Shown: positions 39,521 through 51,520 of the stretch, one piece after another
Layout: each line of letters opens with the position of its first letter
Numbering within the stretch: the stretch's first letter is position 1
Assembly (NCBI GenBank): GCA_030533445.1
Contig: CM060076.1
Coordinates: forward strand, 11,214,001 to 11,278,000
DNA from: Cyprinodon diabolis
Taxonomy: Eukaryota > Chordata > Actinopteri > Cyprinodontiformes > Cyprinodontidae
Reading direction: 5' to 3'
DNA length: 64,000 bases
Notes under the pieces: generated by a model
What the model was told of the DNA's origin: nothing
Databases searched by the model: none
Seen by the model: only the letters and a program-made list of their open reading frames with translations
Position numbers and translations under genes: made by a program

Positions 39521-40299
39521 CTAGAGAAGAGAAACATTACACTTTAAAAAGATAAAGATAAACCTTTATGTTAAGTTTTTTAACATTTAGAAATTATTTA
39601 AATATTCAAAAAAATCCATTTTGCCTTACTGCATAGTTTGCAGAAGACATAGTGTACTTAATATAGAGGAGTAAATACTGACTGCCAAGATGCAGATCAT
39701 GTTGTAATACAAGCTAATGAAAAAAACAATGAAGAAAAAACTAATTTAACAGCAACCAACTGTAAGAGGAGGTGGATTTCCCTTACTAATGAGAGCTTAA
39801 AAAAAGAAAACGGGTAAGAAAAAGCAAAAAGAATAAAAGGATGTTTCACAACAATGACGGATACTTAGATGTCTGTTAAATAGTTATGCATTTCATAATA
39901 ATATTGCAAAGAACATATACTTCTTCTTTTCTCTATTTTACTTTTCTTTCCAAATTATTCCCTTTGCCTTCAGACCTGTTGAGAAAACACTTTGTAAATC
40001 TACTTTTCAGTGGTATTTCAAGCTCCAAGGTAATTTTTTTTCAAACTATGCATTGAATGTTTTTTCTCAGGTTATGTCACACTCAACAGAAAGAATCTTT
40101 GAACAGAAATATTTAGGCGCTGCCACAACTTAAATGTTGGAAAAGCTTGGACTGACTGGGTCATACTAAGTACGAAAACATCTTTTAATCTAAATGTATC
40201 TTTTGTAGCACTCTCTGTTTATAGTTTTTGTCCTGCTGAAATCTGAACCTGCAGCCACTTTAAAGTCTTTAAAGTACTTAACCAGCTCTAATGAATGTC

Positions 40300-40790
40300 C
40301 TGCTCAATTAAAGAACCGCATCTGGAGCAGGGTTCTGCCACACCTTTTTTCATTCTGGGGCAGTTTGTTCAGAGATCCGGATGCAACAAATGGGGTTTTA
40401 CATACAGACCAACAAATTCAATCTTGGTCTCATCTGACCAGATCACCTCAATTTCACATATTTGTATTCTCCGCATTAGAAACTTGATTGACTGTATTCA
40501 TAGTAATATTCCAACTTCAAGTATGACTTTTAGCTCCATTAAAGGACTTTTTTCAAAAATACCAGGTCAGTCTACCCCAACTTACAGTCATGGGTTTTGT
40601 GTCATGACTGAAAGAGCAGGATCCCGGGTAGAAGTGGCAAAAAGTTGCTTCTTTGGTAGGTGGGCTGGGTGCTCCTTTAAAGACATTGTGAGGAGTTCAG
40701 CTACTGAGAGAGGCCTGCAGAAGACCTGCTTTCAACTGACATGGTACTGTATCACCTTAAAATTAGCAAAAGACAACAGGTCTGAATAGA
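40300..40790. repeat. composite degraded repeat, with Tc1-like transposase trace
   Basis: The minus strand near 40430 reads VIWSDETKIEF, the first catalytic motif of Tc1-type transposases, followed by stops. The plus strand from 40620 resembles a common fish repeat (tttggtaggtgggctgggtg, gaggagttcagctactgaga). Too decayed to classify. Confidence 0.4.
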
Positions 40791-43784
40791 AAGAATTTAT
40801 TTTTCTAGACAAATTTTTATTGTTTCCCCAGTTTCAAAAACAATTTCTGCGCTGCTGTTTTAGTAAATCATGATATCCATAGAAATGATTTTGACCACAT
40901 GCAATATTAAAGGTTAAAAAAAATCATGCAGGAAACCAACCTGACACAAGATCTAGTTTTTATTATATTATTATTGGACTTGATATATCTTTTTCATTCA
41001 AAGGAATAGATACTGTTATTTGTGAATATATCACAAGTTTAAATTTGCTCATTTAAAAGCAGTGACATGCACAGTATTACTATAAGTAATTTGGACAAAA
41101 CATTTGGTAATAAACAAAAGCAGGCTGCACAACTACTTCCAAAACATCACTGAAGAAATCCTCCACCTTGTTTGGACCATATTGCTTTGAGGCAGTTCCT
41201 CTACCAATAGATAAATCATTGAAAAGCATACTGTTTCAAAGAGAAAACATAAAAAAAATGTTTTACAGTAGCTTCATAGATTTTTCACTTCCTTATATTT
41301 GACCAGTTTCCTCAAATATAAAATATTTTTCATTGCAGAAATCACCTTTGCAGCTTCAACAACTCTCAGTTTCTGTATTTGGGAAAATGATAGTATGTCA
41401 ACATCCTCCAAATCATCCGTTTCTCATAACAAATGACCTTACACTGCTGAAACCCATCCTGACACATGCACACTGTGTTAACCTATATGTCTATAGCGTC
41501 AGTCAGTCATTCAGCTGTAGCTACAAATCACTGGTGTCAGTGAAGGAGTGTTTGGATGCATCTGTCTGCCTGTCTGTCACTGTGTATACAGGTGGGACAT
41601 GAGCGCGTGTGATTGTAAGTGAGGGGATGTCAGACGGTGTGTGTATGTGTGTTTTGGTGTATCTAAGAGATAGCCTCCCTGACAATCTTTCTCTGAATGC
41701 ACGTCTCCCTTTGACACATCCTCATCTATAATGAACCATAATACGGTAATGCAAACCCACAGGTGTGCATGTGTGCGTTCTCCATGTGTACTCACCTCTT
41801 TGGGTTTTCGTGTGTGTGTATTTAGTGCAATGTCAACTGACGGAATTAGCCTAAGGCTGTGGGAAGAACGAGGAGTGAGTGTGTGGAAATCCACATCAGA
41901 GGTATATATGTGTCTGTTATACATATATTATGTATGAATGTGTGTAAACAGCAGGAAAGTGCATCCCCCCGCAGTACCCCTGATGACAACTAGATGGCAG
42001 ATCCAAATGAGTTTCACTAGATCTTTTCTGGAGATTTGTACCTTTTGTTTCAAAGGTTGTACTGCACATCTAGAATAAAGTATTAGCTGACTATATTTGA
42101 AAGGCCTGCAACTTTATGAATGTTTTGGATGAAACAGTTACCAATTTAAACATTTTTTTTCCACCTTTTCTCAAAGCAACAAATGCAAACTGCAATGAAT
42201 TTTCATGGACATCAAATGAAACAGACCAATACAATTTCCAGAAGTAAAATTATACAATTATATAATTTTGGTATTAGATTTTCAGTTTCGTAAACAGAAA
42301 TCTGAGAATTGTGGTACGTAGTGGGTTATAGTGCCCTTTACTCTGATGTCCTTATTAACAAATTGCCTCTGGAAGTCACCTAATTCATAAATACAGTGCA
42401 GTACACTGGATCGCTGTTGAGTATAAATCAATTTCTCAGAGAATCAGCCAAGAGGTTCATATTCACCCTGTAGGAAAAACAGATATCCGTAACGCAGGCG
42501 GAAGAAACGGTTGCGAGGGCAGCTACCTCTTGTGCACTCAACAAATGTGGCCTTTATTGAAGTGTGGCAAGAAGCAAGCAGTAGGAGGTTCTCTGGAATG
42601 TCAGCCAAAGGACATTTAGGCATAAAGCAAACATTTGGAAAGAGGAGCTCTGGTCATGTCAGACAAAAATAGATATTTTTTTGGCTACACGCAAAGTCCA
42701 ATTTATAGTGGAAACAGAGACAGTACCTCAGTAAAATATCATTACCCGACAGAGCAAACTAGTAATGCATGCTTCATGCATGATTCTCGGAAGGAAAAGA
42801 AATTGAAAAGAGCCAAATGGATATTAAATCCATAATAAACATAACTATATTATTAAGGAATTCTTCATGGCCCACAGACTGGACCTTCTTTGTGTGGCTG
42901 GAGCATGGATCTCTGTGAGTGAGTCCTAAGATGTTGCCTCACATTTACACGTTTACTCGCAATAATCTAAGGTCCAAACTAGAGGAGGTTTAGCTACAAT
43001 TTAAAACCTAATTAAGAGTGTGAGCAGCTCTCCTTAGTCTAACTTTATACTGATTGTATTTGAGTTGGGTTGCTTGCCTTTAGGATCTATCAGCCACCAA
43101 AGAACAACAAAGACTTTCTCAATGAGTTTTCTGACTTCTTGGGGGAAATTATGCAGAATATGAGTAAGCTTTACCTGTTGGAGATTTAATGCGTGAGTTG
43201 CCTTTGAGAAAACTACTAAAGGATTTACAACATTTTTGAATGTTTTTGATCACACTCAGTAAGTGAATGGCCCAACCAATGACCATGTGTCCACTTTTGG
43301 TGCATTTATTCATTAATTGGAAATCTGTAATGAACTATTTTCAGATCAAATGCCTGTTTTATTTGATTTTATTCCTCTAACCGAACTGATAAATCCTGCT
43401 CATTACTTTTAGTCCACCACTGATGAGCTTTTGTTCCATTTTAATTCCAAGTGCAATGCTATTTTAAATTTGGTGGCCCTGATTAAAACCAGGCAATTAA
43501 AGACCAGATTAGAGCCGTGGTTAACTGACCACACCAGGTTTATTAGATAGAATAAAAAAAATTTAAAAAAAATAAACTGAAATGGAAAAATAGATTACAT
43601 GTATATTTTGAAATACTGAGAGAAATCTGGTTCTGTTATCATTTTGCTGTGAAACATGCATACAATACTTATTAAAATATTACTAATTATTATGATAATC
43701 TCTAAGCAAAATATTACTGTGAAGTTATTGCTTCAAAGTCTCACAATCCCAGTTATTATTTAAACTACAAAGAATAACATTTAA

Positions 43785-44610
43785 TACTTACAGCCTGCCC
43801 CTCTGGATGCTTCCAGAGAACCCTGTGGTAGCTTTATTTGCTGTTCCTGGGACAAGGTTGTGCACATCAAAACTAGCATTTCTCTTCCCTGCTTTTGGAT
43901 TTAACTGCAGCTGGGCTACGAGTCCTTGTCTCCATACTGTAGCAATGAGCTGGTATAACTGACTCAGTTCTACAGTGGTTTAGGTCCTTCCTAACCAATA
44001 CGAGCTTCTGAGTCATGATGAACAATTACCTCTGCTTCAGCTGCCCTCCCTTGGGAGGTCCCCCAGGAGTCAATTCTTGATCCTTTGATATTTACTTTCT
44101 ATTTACTTTCACTTAGGGCTATTTTTAGGAAAAGCCATTTTATTAGTATTGTGATTGCTGCCAAGTTTGTTTTTCTCTAAAGAATAATGGGTCAGTTCAA
44201 ACTCTATTTCATTGTCTAGATTAAATCAGGACACAGATGACTCTGAATCCTTAGGTTAAATGAAAAAAATAAAAAAGACTACGATTATGTAGTTTAATGA
44301 TGTTAAAGTCCAAACAATATTTCTTCTCATGATCTTTACTCTTTGGACCTATATAAAAAAATACAACATCTCAATTTTGATGCACATGTAAATGCTGTAA
44401 TTAAATCCTCCTTTTCTCAGTTGAGTTGGCTGTCAAAGATTAAGCCCTGCCAGACTAGACGCCATCTTGAAATCGTTATCCATGCTTTTATCACATCCAC
44501 TGTGATTCTGTTTTGATTGGTGTCAGCCAGGTCACTCTTTTACGAGTAAAGCTGGTGCAGAATGCCGCAGCACAATTTCTAACCGGTAAACACCCGTTTT
44601 AGCATCCATG
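43785..44610 (+). mobile_element. LINE remnant (L2/Rex/CR1-type RT C-terminal part)
   Basis: Plus-strand frames, with several stops and shifts, carry the expected series: a VPQG-like block near 44060, then RHLEIVIHAFI near 44460 and KLVQNAAAQFLTGKH-like text near 44555-44590. This is the RT C-terminal region of CR1/L2/Rex-like LINEs. Old and non-functional; antisense to lama2. Confidence 0.65.
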
Positions 44611-44834
44611 TAATAGGATGCTAAAGTTAGGTTTCAATGTGTTTCAGTTTTACTTTTTGCTTTGCATTAGTAAATCTTAGATGCTGTACTGTCATTCAAG
44701 CTCTGACCCTCTAATTATCATATTTCATATGATTCCTTTAGAAAAACCCAAGAAAATGAATCTTCTGCTTTTCTGTAGCTTTCTGTAAAATTTTCTAAAT
44801 ATTAACAAATTTTTTTTTTTTTAAATAATCTTAC

Positions 44835-44948
44835 CAGGCAATTCCCTGTGAACTCATGGCAATGAAAACTGTGTCCGTGACACTGGCAAGGTTCACACAC
44901 ACCATTATACAGTTTACCATGGACCCTCCGAAAACCAGGGAGACAGGT
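44835..44948 (-). CDS. lama2: lama2 exon: LE repeat after first L4
   Basis: 114 bp, phase 0 to 0, 38 codons: TCLPGFRRVHG, GVCEPCQCHGHSFHCH, TGNCL. The C.PG(F/Y)RR.(H/N)G form is the post-L4 LE repeat. Acceptor gtgtttcag, donor CTG|gtaaga. Confidence 0.95.
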
Positions 44949-45029
44949 CTGAAACACACATTTCAAAGGTGAATTTGCACTTTCCATTGGAGTTAAGCTG
45001 TTTTTACTATTTATATTGTGTACACTTAC
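44949..45029 (-). other. very short lama2 intron (81 bp)
   Basis: GT donor at the GAG|gtaagt boundary, acceptor gtgtttcag. The intron is near the minimum typical for fish and contains no elements. Confidence 0.9.
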
Positions 45030-45138
45030 CTCACAAGATAATCCTCCATATCCAGGAGGGCAGTCACACATTTCTACAGCTGATGCTATCTTTCCACTGG
45101 CAGAAGAATCTGCCACCTGCATTGAGAATGAGTTAAGC
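45030..45138 (-). CDS. lama2: lama2 exon: end of first L4 domain and resumption of LE
   Basis: 109 bp, entry phase 2, exit phase 0. Reads (R)LNSFSMQVADSS, then ASAVEMCDCPPGYGGLSCE. The E.C.CPPGY.G.SCE motif is where the LE repeat interrupted by L4 resumes. Acceptor ttctacacag, donor GAG|gtaagt. It is separated from the next exon by only 81 bp. Confidence 0.95.
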
Positions 45139-46236
45139 CTGTGTAGAATTAAAAGAGATGAAATAATTAAGCATGTACTTTTATGCCCATCGGCATTCAA
45201 TCTATGCATATCAAACCCTGCAATAAATCCAAAGCCAGGTTACAATTTAAAAGGTTTAATAACCCCAGTTCTATACACTAAGAAAAACTAACCCACTAGC
45301 AATGAGTTTCATCCATTAAGACAAATTAATCAATCAAACGATTTTTTTTTTTTTTTTTTTGGATACAAATTTGAAGAATCGTTAGTGAAATCAATATTAG
45401 GTTTGTACATTTATTTCATCCTGCATGCAGAGATGATGAAATCCAATGCAGAATTAAGTTATTGCACACTGCAGAATTAATGCAATGTTTGTGTCAGTTC
45501 GCTTTCATCAACAATGCTCAAAACAACGTGACATTGGAGACTGATTTTTGTAATTAAATACAATTTTCTAAAAATAAAAATAACAAATAAAAATTATTAT
45601 ACTGCCAGTTTAGAGCAACACTAGGTAATATGAGAGTTCTTTCCCCCTACAGGACCTTTTGAAAATACCACCAGCGATTTCACTCTCTAAACTAACTGTA
45701 ACTGAAAGACCCATATCATATAAACTAGTATTAAGTTGCTTTTATGGTGAAAATGTTCACCTTTATATAAGTGAAATGTGTATTCCTCTCAAACAAACTG
45801 TAGATAAACAGCATAGGATTATTCAGCCTCTCCATATTTTATAAATGCAGGCTAAAAAGTAATCGCTCTTAGGTCACAACAGTAACACTGACAAATATGG
45901 CATCTCAACAGGTCAAATACCAACATTACCAGGCCTGTATCAGTCCTTGTTTTTGCTTGAAGTCTCCTCACAGAGTAAATGTTTCGCCTAAATTCACTCT
46001 TTTGCAAGCCCTATCCCAATCTGATTCTCATTTTTTCTTCCTTTCTGCTACTAACTGTTTTCTTTGCCCTTTTTTTCTGACACTATCATAAACCACTAAA
46101 ATAAAAAAAAGCTTTTCTCTAATAATCTGTGGCTAGCACAGTGCGAGGCATGTGGCTATTGATGTAAAAAGCATTATATTAGGTTGTAGTAAAGCTGTTC
46201 TCATCTCTACTGCAAGAATGAGAACAGACTTCTACT

Positions 46237-46304
46237 GTGCCACCGACTCAGTGGCAGTTTTGCCACTGCTACTGGGTCAGCCACTGCCACTGGGTCGGTG
46301 GCAC
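46237..46304. repeat. 21-bp inverted repeat (hairpin)
   Basis: Arms gtgccaccgactcagtggca(g) at 46237-46257 and its near-perfect reverse complement at 46284-46304, with one G-T compatible difference, separated by 26 nt that themselves repeat the ccactg/actgggtc words. Confidence 0.85.
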
Positions 46305-46380
46305 AGAAACTTGATAATGTGGCTTTCTGATCAGAGCTGGTAGGGACAGATGACAGACCACTGAATTGTCTCTTAAAAAA

Positions 46381-46888
46381 CTAATACCCCTTTCCACTGT
46401 CCAAAAAACACCTTTAAACCCAGAAACAATTGGAGTTTTGTTGGCAGAATGAACCAGCGACCAAGTTTAAAATTACCTTCAAACGGCTCGGCCCCGATGG
46501 CCATAAAGTGGGAATATCAGACTAGGATCGACCCGCTAATTTACATAATATCATTGACGTACGTGAAACCCTACGCCCGTCCTGTCTGATTTAAAATGCC
46601 TAAACAACTCTGCTTGCTGTCAATAAACATGCGGCGACACTAATGAGAGAGATTCAAAGGGACAAAAGAATGAGACAATAAAGAACGCCTAATATACCAT
46701 GGCTTCCTTCAATGCTGCTCTCCATGGTTTACTTTCCTGATTTCTGTTGCACTGGTGACATCATCAACATTAACCCAGCATGATGACGGATCAGACCCAG
46801 CTTTTTTTAGAGCCAAACGCAGATCGTTACCGGGTCATGTTTGAAAAACTTGTGTAACTCGCTAATTTCAGTGGGAAAGAGGCTTTAG
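46381..46888. mobile_element. MITE-like non-autonomous DNA transposon
   Basis: Ends ctaatacccctttccactg and the reverse complement of ctaaagcctctttcccactg. About 508 bp with GC-richer, non-coding interior. Resembles fish hAT-type MITEs with CCTTTCCACTG ends; assignment tentative. Confidence 0.55.
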
Positions 46889-47104
46889 ATTATCATCATA
46901 GAGACTCAGAAAAGTATGTATTAAGGTAAAATTGTTACTTAGTGCTGCTTCAAAATGGTGAGATAGCTCTTTCTTGATTAATGGTGATGGATTTTTCTAA
47001 AACATCCTAGTTTGCATTTTCTTGTGAAAAACAAAGAGTACACATGCTATCACCATGTGCTTCCCATTATCATTACTAAACATCCAACAAAGTATCCTTC
47101 AAAC

Positions 47105-47316
47105 CTGTAGACGGCGCTCATTTCCGTGCTGTATGAGGCCCGCACCATTAAACTCGTCACATTGGCCAGCACTAACAGGAAATCTCTCCTACTGATCGGC
47201 TGCTCCGTCTCCGAGACAAGGAAGTTCTCAGGAAGGAGAACAATGTGTTTGGTACTTGTCGAGGATGGGTATACTGGTTGGCCAAACCTTTTGTCTATAA
47301 GCTTGATCCCACCTCC
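47105..47316 (-). CDS. lama2: lama2 exon: first L4 domain, third segment
   Basis: 212 bp, phase 0 to 2. Starts GGGIKLIDKRFG, then HIVLLPENF, the RRDFLLVLANVTSLMVRASYS block and SAVY. The (S/T)R.(D/E)F(L/M).VL(A/S)(N/D) motif is typical of the middle of L4. Acceptor ctttaacag, donor ACAG|gtttga. One N-glycosylation sequon (NVT) is visible. Confidence 0.94.
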
Positions 47317-50300
47317 CTGTTAAAGAAAAGACACAACAGTTACAGATATAATTTTTTTTCTCTCTTTTTCTGGTTCAGTTCAATGAAAGTGAAAACTGAT
47401 CCTTTTTCTATATGTTAGTTCTATAATGAGTCTGTCTATTAGAACTAGTCCAAACTCCCCAGTTTGAATGATGTGCCATTAGGTAATGAGGTGCAGTAGC
47501 CATATTGACATTTAAATGAACTAAATGCACAGTGAACTGAGCCAAGATCTTGTATCTGACCATCCTTGGTTGCCCAGGGATCAATGACATGTAATAACTC
47601 ACTGACAACCTCCAATAGGGGAGGAGGGCGCAATTACAAAAATAAAGCAACTAATTAAAAAAAGCAGTATTAGCTTACAAAAACAGAAAAGTAGCTGTAG
47701 GACTATAAGGCGCAGAGTTAAGAAATTATGGAAAAGCATCTTATAAAAAAAAAAAACTTGAATGCATAAATAAGCAGAATATAATTAGAAATGTATTTGA
47801 TTGTATATTATTTATTTGCTTTTGATGTACTCTGTTCTCATAGACATCAATGTTTGATTATTTGATACATACAGTAGCCCTAATATCAATTCACTCATTA
47901 AAAGCAAATCTCTGATTTCCAACGCTGCATTTAGAAAGCTAGCTAAAGAAGAAACTTAAGTGCAAATTCAAAAATGTTGGGGATTTATTTTGCAATTGGA
48001 TGCGTATACATTAAAACAGAAAAAGGTTATTGGAGCTTATATTAAATGAAGAGGCAAGTGACAATGAATTTAACTTAAAATATATAGAAAAAAATAATTA
48101 TAAAATTAACTTTTGTATCAAGCGAATAAATACGAAAATAAACAATCAAAGTCTGTTTTTTTCAGAGCAGGGAGTGGCATGGGAATAATATTAGCATCAT
48201 AGGTGGTTGTGCAAATAAGAGGAAACTCAACTGATGTGGCATCAGTTACAAAAATTGTCACTTGTATTTTTTTTTTTTTTTCTAACTAAATCAATATTTA
48301 TCCCAATTTCGTAAAATCTTGTATTTTAACTTATCTGTAAAGATTCAGTCTGGAGAAGATTTACGTAAATTTGGAATATTGATAGCTCATTTAAAATCAA
48401 CATCGTAATTTTTATCAGATGCAGAGAAAACAGTGGGGTTAAAAAAAAAAGAAAGACAAACATGAGATGAAGGCTAAAAGGGAGATGGTGAAGAGGGGGG
48501 AAAGTTGGCTGACAGTGTGTAGGTGGCTCATTATTGTCATCATATGAAGAGGCTTTTTGTTGACAACAAGACCGATACTTGTCCTCTTCTCCACCTCCTT
48601 CCATTCCATCCAAACTGACATGCCTTTAAACAACACAAGCTCACCGATTTGTAGCTCCTTTTCCTTTAGTTTTCATTTTTGCATTTCACAACATATTTCA
48701 TCCTTTGATATTTTATCTTTTTTTAATCACTTGTTTCAGTTTGCAACACTTTGCTTATAACTTCAGTTCCTTTTTTTGCATTTTGTACAAACTTGTGCAT
48801 CACAAAGGCTTCCTGTTTTCTGGTCAATTATATCTCCTTTTAAATTCTGGTAAAAAAACTGTTTTATACACACTACTAGGTACGTATAAATTCAGATTCT
48901 GAACTTTCAGCTTTAATATAAAACCTTTTCATTTCCCTTTGGCAAAACATAGTGGTGCGTATCCTCACAATCACCACAGACCTCTTCAATCAAAAGCCGC
49001 GATGGAGGGCTAATGGTTTAGATTATTTTGATGGATGACATTTAGATACCATTTGTCCACCAATGAACCATGGTTTCCTTTATGACATCTTATTTAGGAG
49101 TTTTAAATGTAGTGGCACTTCTTTGACCACAACAAACCTTGAGATTAAATAAATTATGACTGAAAGATTAAAGTCTTGTAAGGTTGAACTCATCCAGTCA
49201 AAATCCAAGCCACATTTTGAGCTGATCATCTGAACTTCATAGTGACCATTGTACCGGGGCGACAGTGGCGTTGGATGTAGGAGTTTGCCCTGAAATCGAA
49301 GGGTTGACGGTTCAAGCCCCGACTCTGACTTTCAGTGTCGTTGTGTCCTTGGGCAAGACACTTCACCTGCATTGTCTACTGATGGTGGTCAGAGGGCCCG
49401 GTGGCGCCAGTGTACGGCAGCCTCGCTTCTGTCAGTGAGCCCCAGGGCAGCTGTGGCTACAATGTGGCTTGCCACTATCAGTGTGTGAGTGTGTTAGTGA
49501 ATGGGTGAATGAATGTAGTGTAAAGCGCCTTGGTCAAGTCTCCTAACTTGAATAAAGGCGCTATATAAGTACATGCCATTTACCTTCTACACTTATTTTG
49601 GTATTCAGGATTATATCTGCATCATAGTGACATGGCTGAATACTCAATTTTTTATTTAATGTTTTATTGCTTTTACTAATTTGAAAACCTTATGACCCAA
49701 TCTGTTATCATCATATGCTACTATGTAATCCCAAGGAACGGCTACCAGGTTTGCCTTTTTGTCTTGTTTATGCTTTTAATGCCCCTTTGTTTTGGTGGAT
49801 GCCACAGTTTGGAACATACTGACAAAGTTGTTTAATGAGGACGATATTAACAGTAAACTAATAGTGTCGCTGCTTTGCTCATTGCTGCCGTGCATCATAC
49901 TGCAACCTGCTCATTATAAAAGAGAAGGTGGAAAAGACTCCATCTGCATTTTTTATTGCTCAGTGCAGCAATTCTCCATATGATGTGGCTGTTGTGTCTA
50001 TGTGCGTGTCTGTTTTTACCACCTTTTCTTGTTGCATTATTTAACGTTCACCACAAATAAACATGCAGAACCGTTCTTTCTGCAAAAACAAAGCCAGGTA
50101 ATCACCAGGCCTTGGTGACACTTGTTGTCAGTGCCTTTTCTTTTTTTCTTAAGTTTGGGTGTAGGAGGTAGTTATGCATGATCACAGTACACCCGACTGT
50201 GGAAGTTGTGTTTTTAACCCTTGTAGGTACCATTTCTAATGGTCATTGAAGCCTTTATGGGTTTAAAAAATAGAAATAAATACTTGGATTAACTTTTTGC

Positions 50301-50782
50301 CGTTTTTTTTTTGTGCTTTTTTTTAAATAATGTTCATCTTACGGTAAGGGAGTTATGGCTGCCGTTACCCCAGGAACCACTTAACATTTCCTTCCCCTTT
50401 TTTTTCCTAACCCAAGGTTTTGCATTTTTTAACTTAAAGACAAAAACTTCTATTAAATTAATCCTTTTTTCATAGGCTTTAACTGTAACCTCTAATCACT
50501 TATATCAGAATCACTACAGATAAAACAATAGACTTCAATTTTGCTTCTGATTTGAATAACTAAAGATAAATACATGAAATAAATTTTTAAAATTAAATTT
50601 TTGAATTTAGGTTTTAAAAACAGGAAAATAACATAGTTTGTTTTTGTCATCACATTTTGAGACAGAAAAACTATAGAATGAACCACATAAAAATTGGAAA
50701 ACATTCCAGTTTACTGTTGACCTGCTCTTTATTTGGTGTTAGTGTGTGTAAATGCTTCACCTTTACTTGTTTTAATACTTAC
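47317..50782 (-). other. lama2 intron with a SINE
   Basis: 3.5 kb; the only clear element is SINE family B at 49255-49585. The rest is AT-rich, with pyrimidine-rich sequence at about 48560-48830. Confidence 0.65.
49255..49585 (+). repeat. tRNA-headed SINE, family B (full length)
   Basis: Head ggggcgacagtggcgttgga with box-B-like ggttcaagccccg, then ccttgggcaagacacttcac, gtgagccccagggcagctgt, gtagtgtaaagcgccttggt and the tail aaaggcgctatataagtaca. Similar to AFC/V-type SINEs of percomorph fish. It is the best preserved of four copies in the window. Confidence 0.8.
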
Positions 50783-50887
50783 CTCTATGATAAGGTCAGG
50801 CTCTGAGGTGACTCTGATATTCCCTTGCTCTTGTTCATGTGTTGTATAAGACACAGTGAATACAACATCTCCTCCATAGGCTGAAAT
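50783..50887 (-). CDS. lama2: lama2 exon: first L4 domain, second segment
   Basis: 105 bp, phase 0 to 0, 35 codons: ISAYGGDVVFTVSY then a Glu/Gln-rich loop and PDLIIE. The YGG.(V/L).F.(I/V)SY motif follows the YLGN block in all L4 domains. There are two AG acceptors 7 nt apart (tttag|ATTTCAG|CC); only the upstream one keeps the frame, so it was chosen. Donor GAG|gtaagt. Confidence 0.94.
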
Positions 50888-51339
50888 CTAAAGACAGAAG
50901 AAATAAAACAAAACACAAATAGGTTAGAGTTATTGTAATTTTATTCATAGAGGTTGGGTTGCGCTTTTTTCGTTTGGTTGTGTTTCGTTCTTTTTCCTTC
51001 TTATTTTCATCCCATAGACAACAGGTAATCAATTAAAATCAGCCGGGTCCAAATAAAGAAAATCAAAAACCAGTAAAGGTCCGGAGACATTTTTAATTAT
51101 AATCTGTTACTTTAAAAGGAATTTAACAATGAAATAAAATGAGGATTTTATGCATTCATGTTTTACATTGATTAAAAAATAAATAAAACAAAACATTTTT
51201 TACATTTTAAAATCTAAAGTGTTTTTTTGAAGTAGAGAACAACAATCTTTCAGTTTGGTATATAGATAATTTCCTGATTCACATGTTTTATAAAACACCT
51301 GAACTGAACATTTTTTTATTTTATTTTTTTCTGTCTTAA

Positions 51340-51520
51340 TGAGAGCAGTGGGCTCTGCAGGGCTTTAAACCTGGGTTTGAATTGAGACAAAGCCATTATC
51401 AAGCACATATCAAGGTGCTCATTCGTGAGTCTGGATCAATATTTATTTTTGATGATGTTCATGGTGGAGAATCCTGCTTCACAGCAGCAGGTTGAGCCAA
51501 ACATCCTCTAAATGTGCAGG
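51340..51520 (-). pseudogene. hAT transposase C-terminal fragment
   Basis: The minus strand reads CEAGFSTMNIIKNKY, stop, SRLTNEHLDMCLIMAL. This is the C-terminal dimerisation region of hAT (ZBED/Charlie-like) transposases: the (C/S)E..FS.MN.IK...R..L.NEHL motif. Only about 45 residues with an internal stop; a relic. The GC-richer sequence at 51840-52120 may be part of the same insertion. Confidence 0.7.

Larger units (their letters stand above)
39521..44834 (-). other. lama2 intron with LINE remnant
   Basis: 5.3 kb. A diverged repeat block at about 40300-40790 includes a Tc1-like WSDETKIEF text on the minus strand and cggtaggtgggctggg-type repeat text on the plus strand. A TG-rich stretch lies at 41.6-41.95 kb and the LINE remnant at 43.8-44.6 kb. 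42.0-43.7 kb shows nothing recognised. Confidence 0.6.
45139..47104 (-). other. lama2 intron with hairpin and MITE
   Basis: Contains a poly-T run (45342-45360), a strong inverted repeat at 46237-46304 and a MITE-like element at 46381-46888. Otherwise AT-rich. Confidence 0.6.

Noticed and set aside
40295..40789. Plus-strand ORF of 164 residues
   Set aside because: Falls in a composite repeat with a Tc1 transposase trace on the other strand; composition is not coding-like and there are no splice sites fitting lama2.
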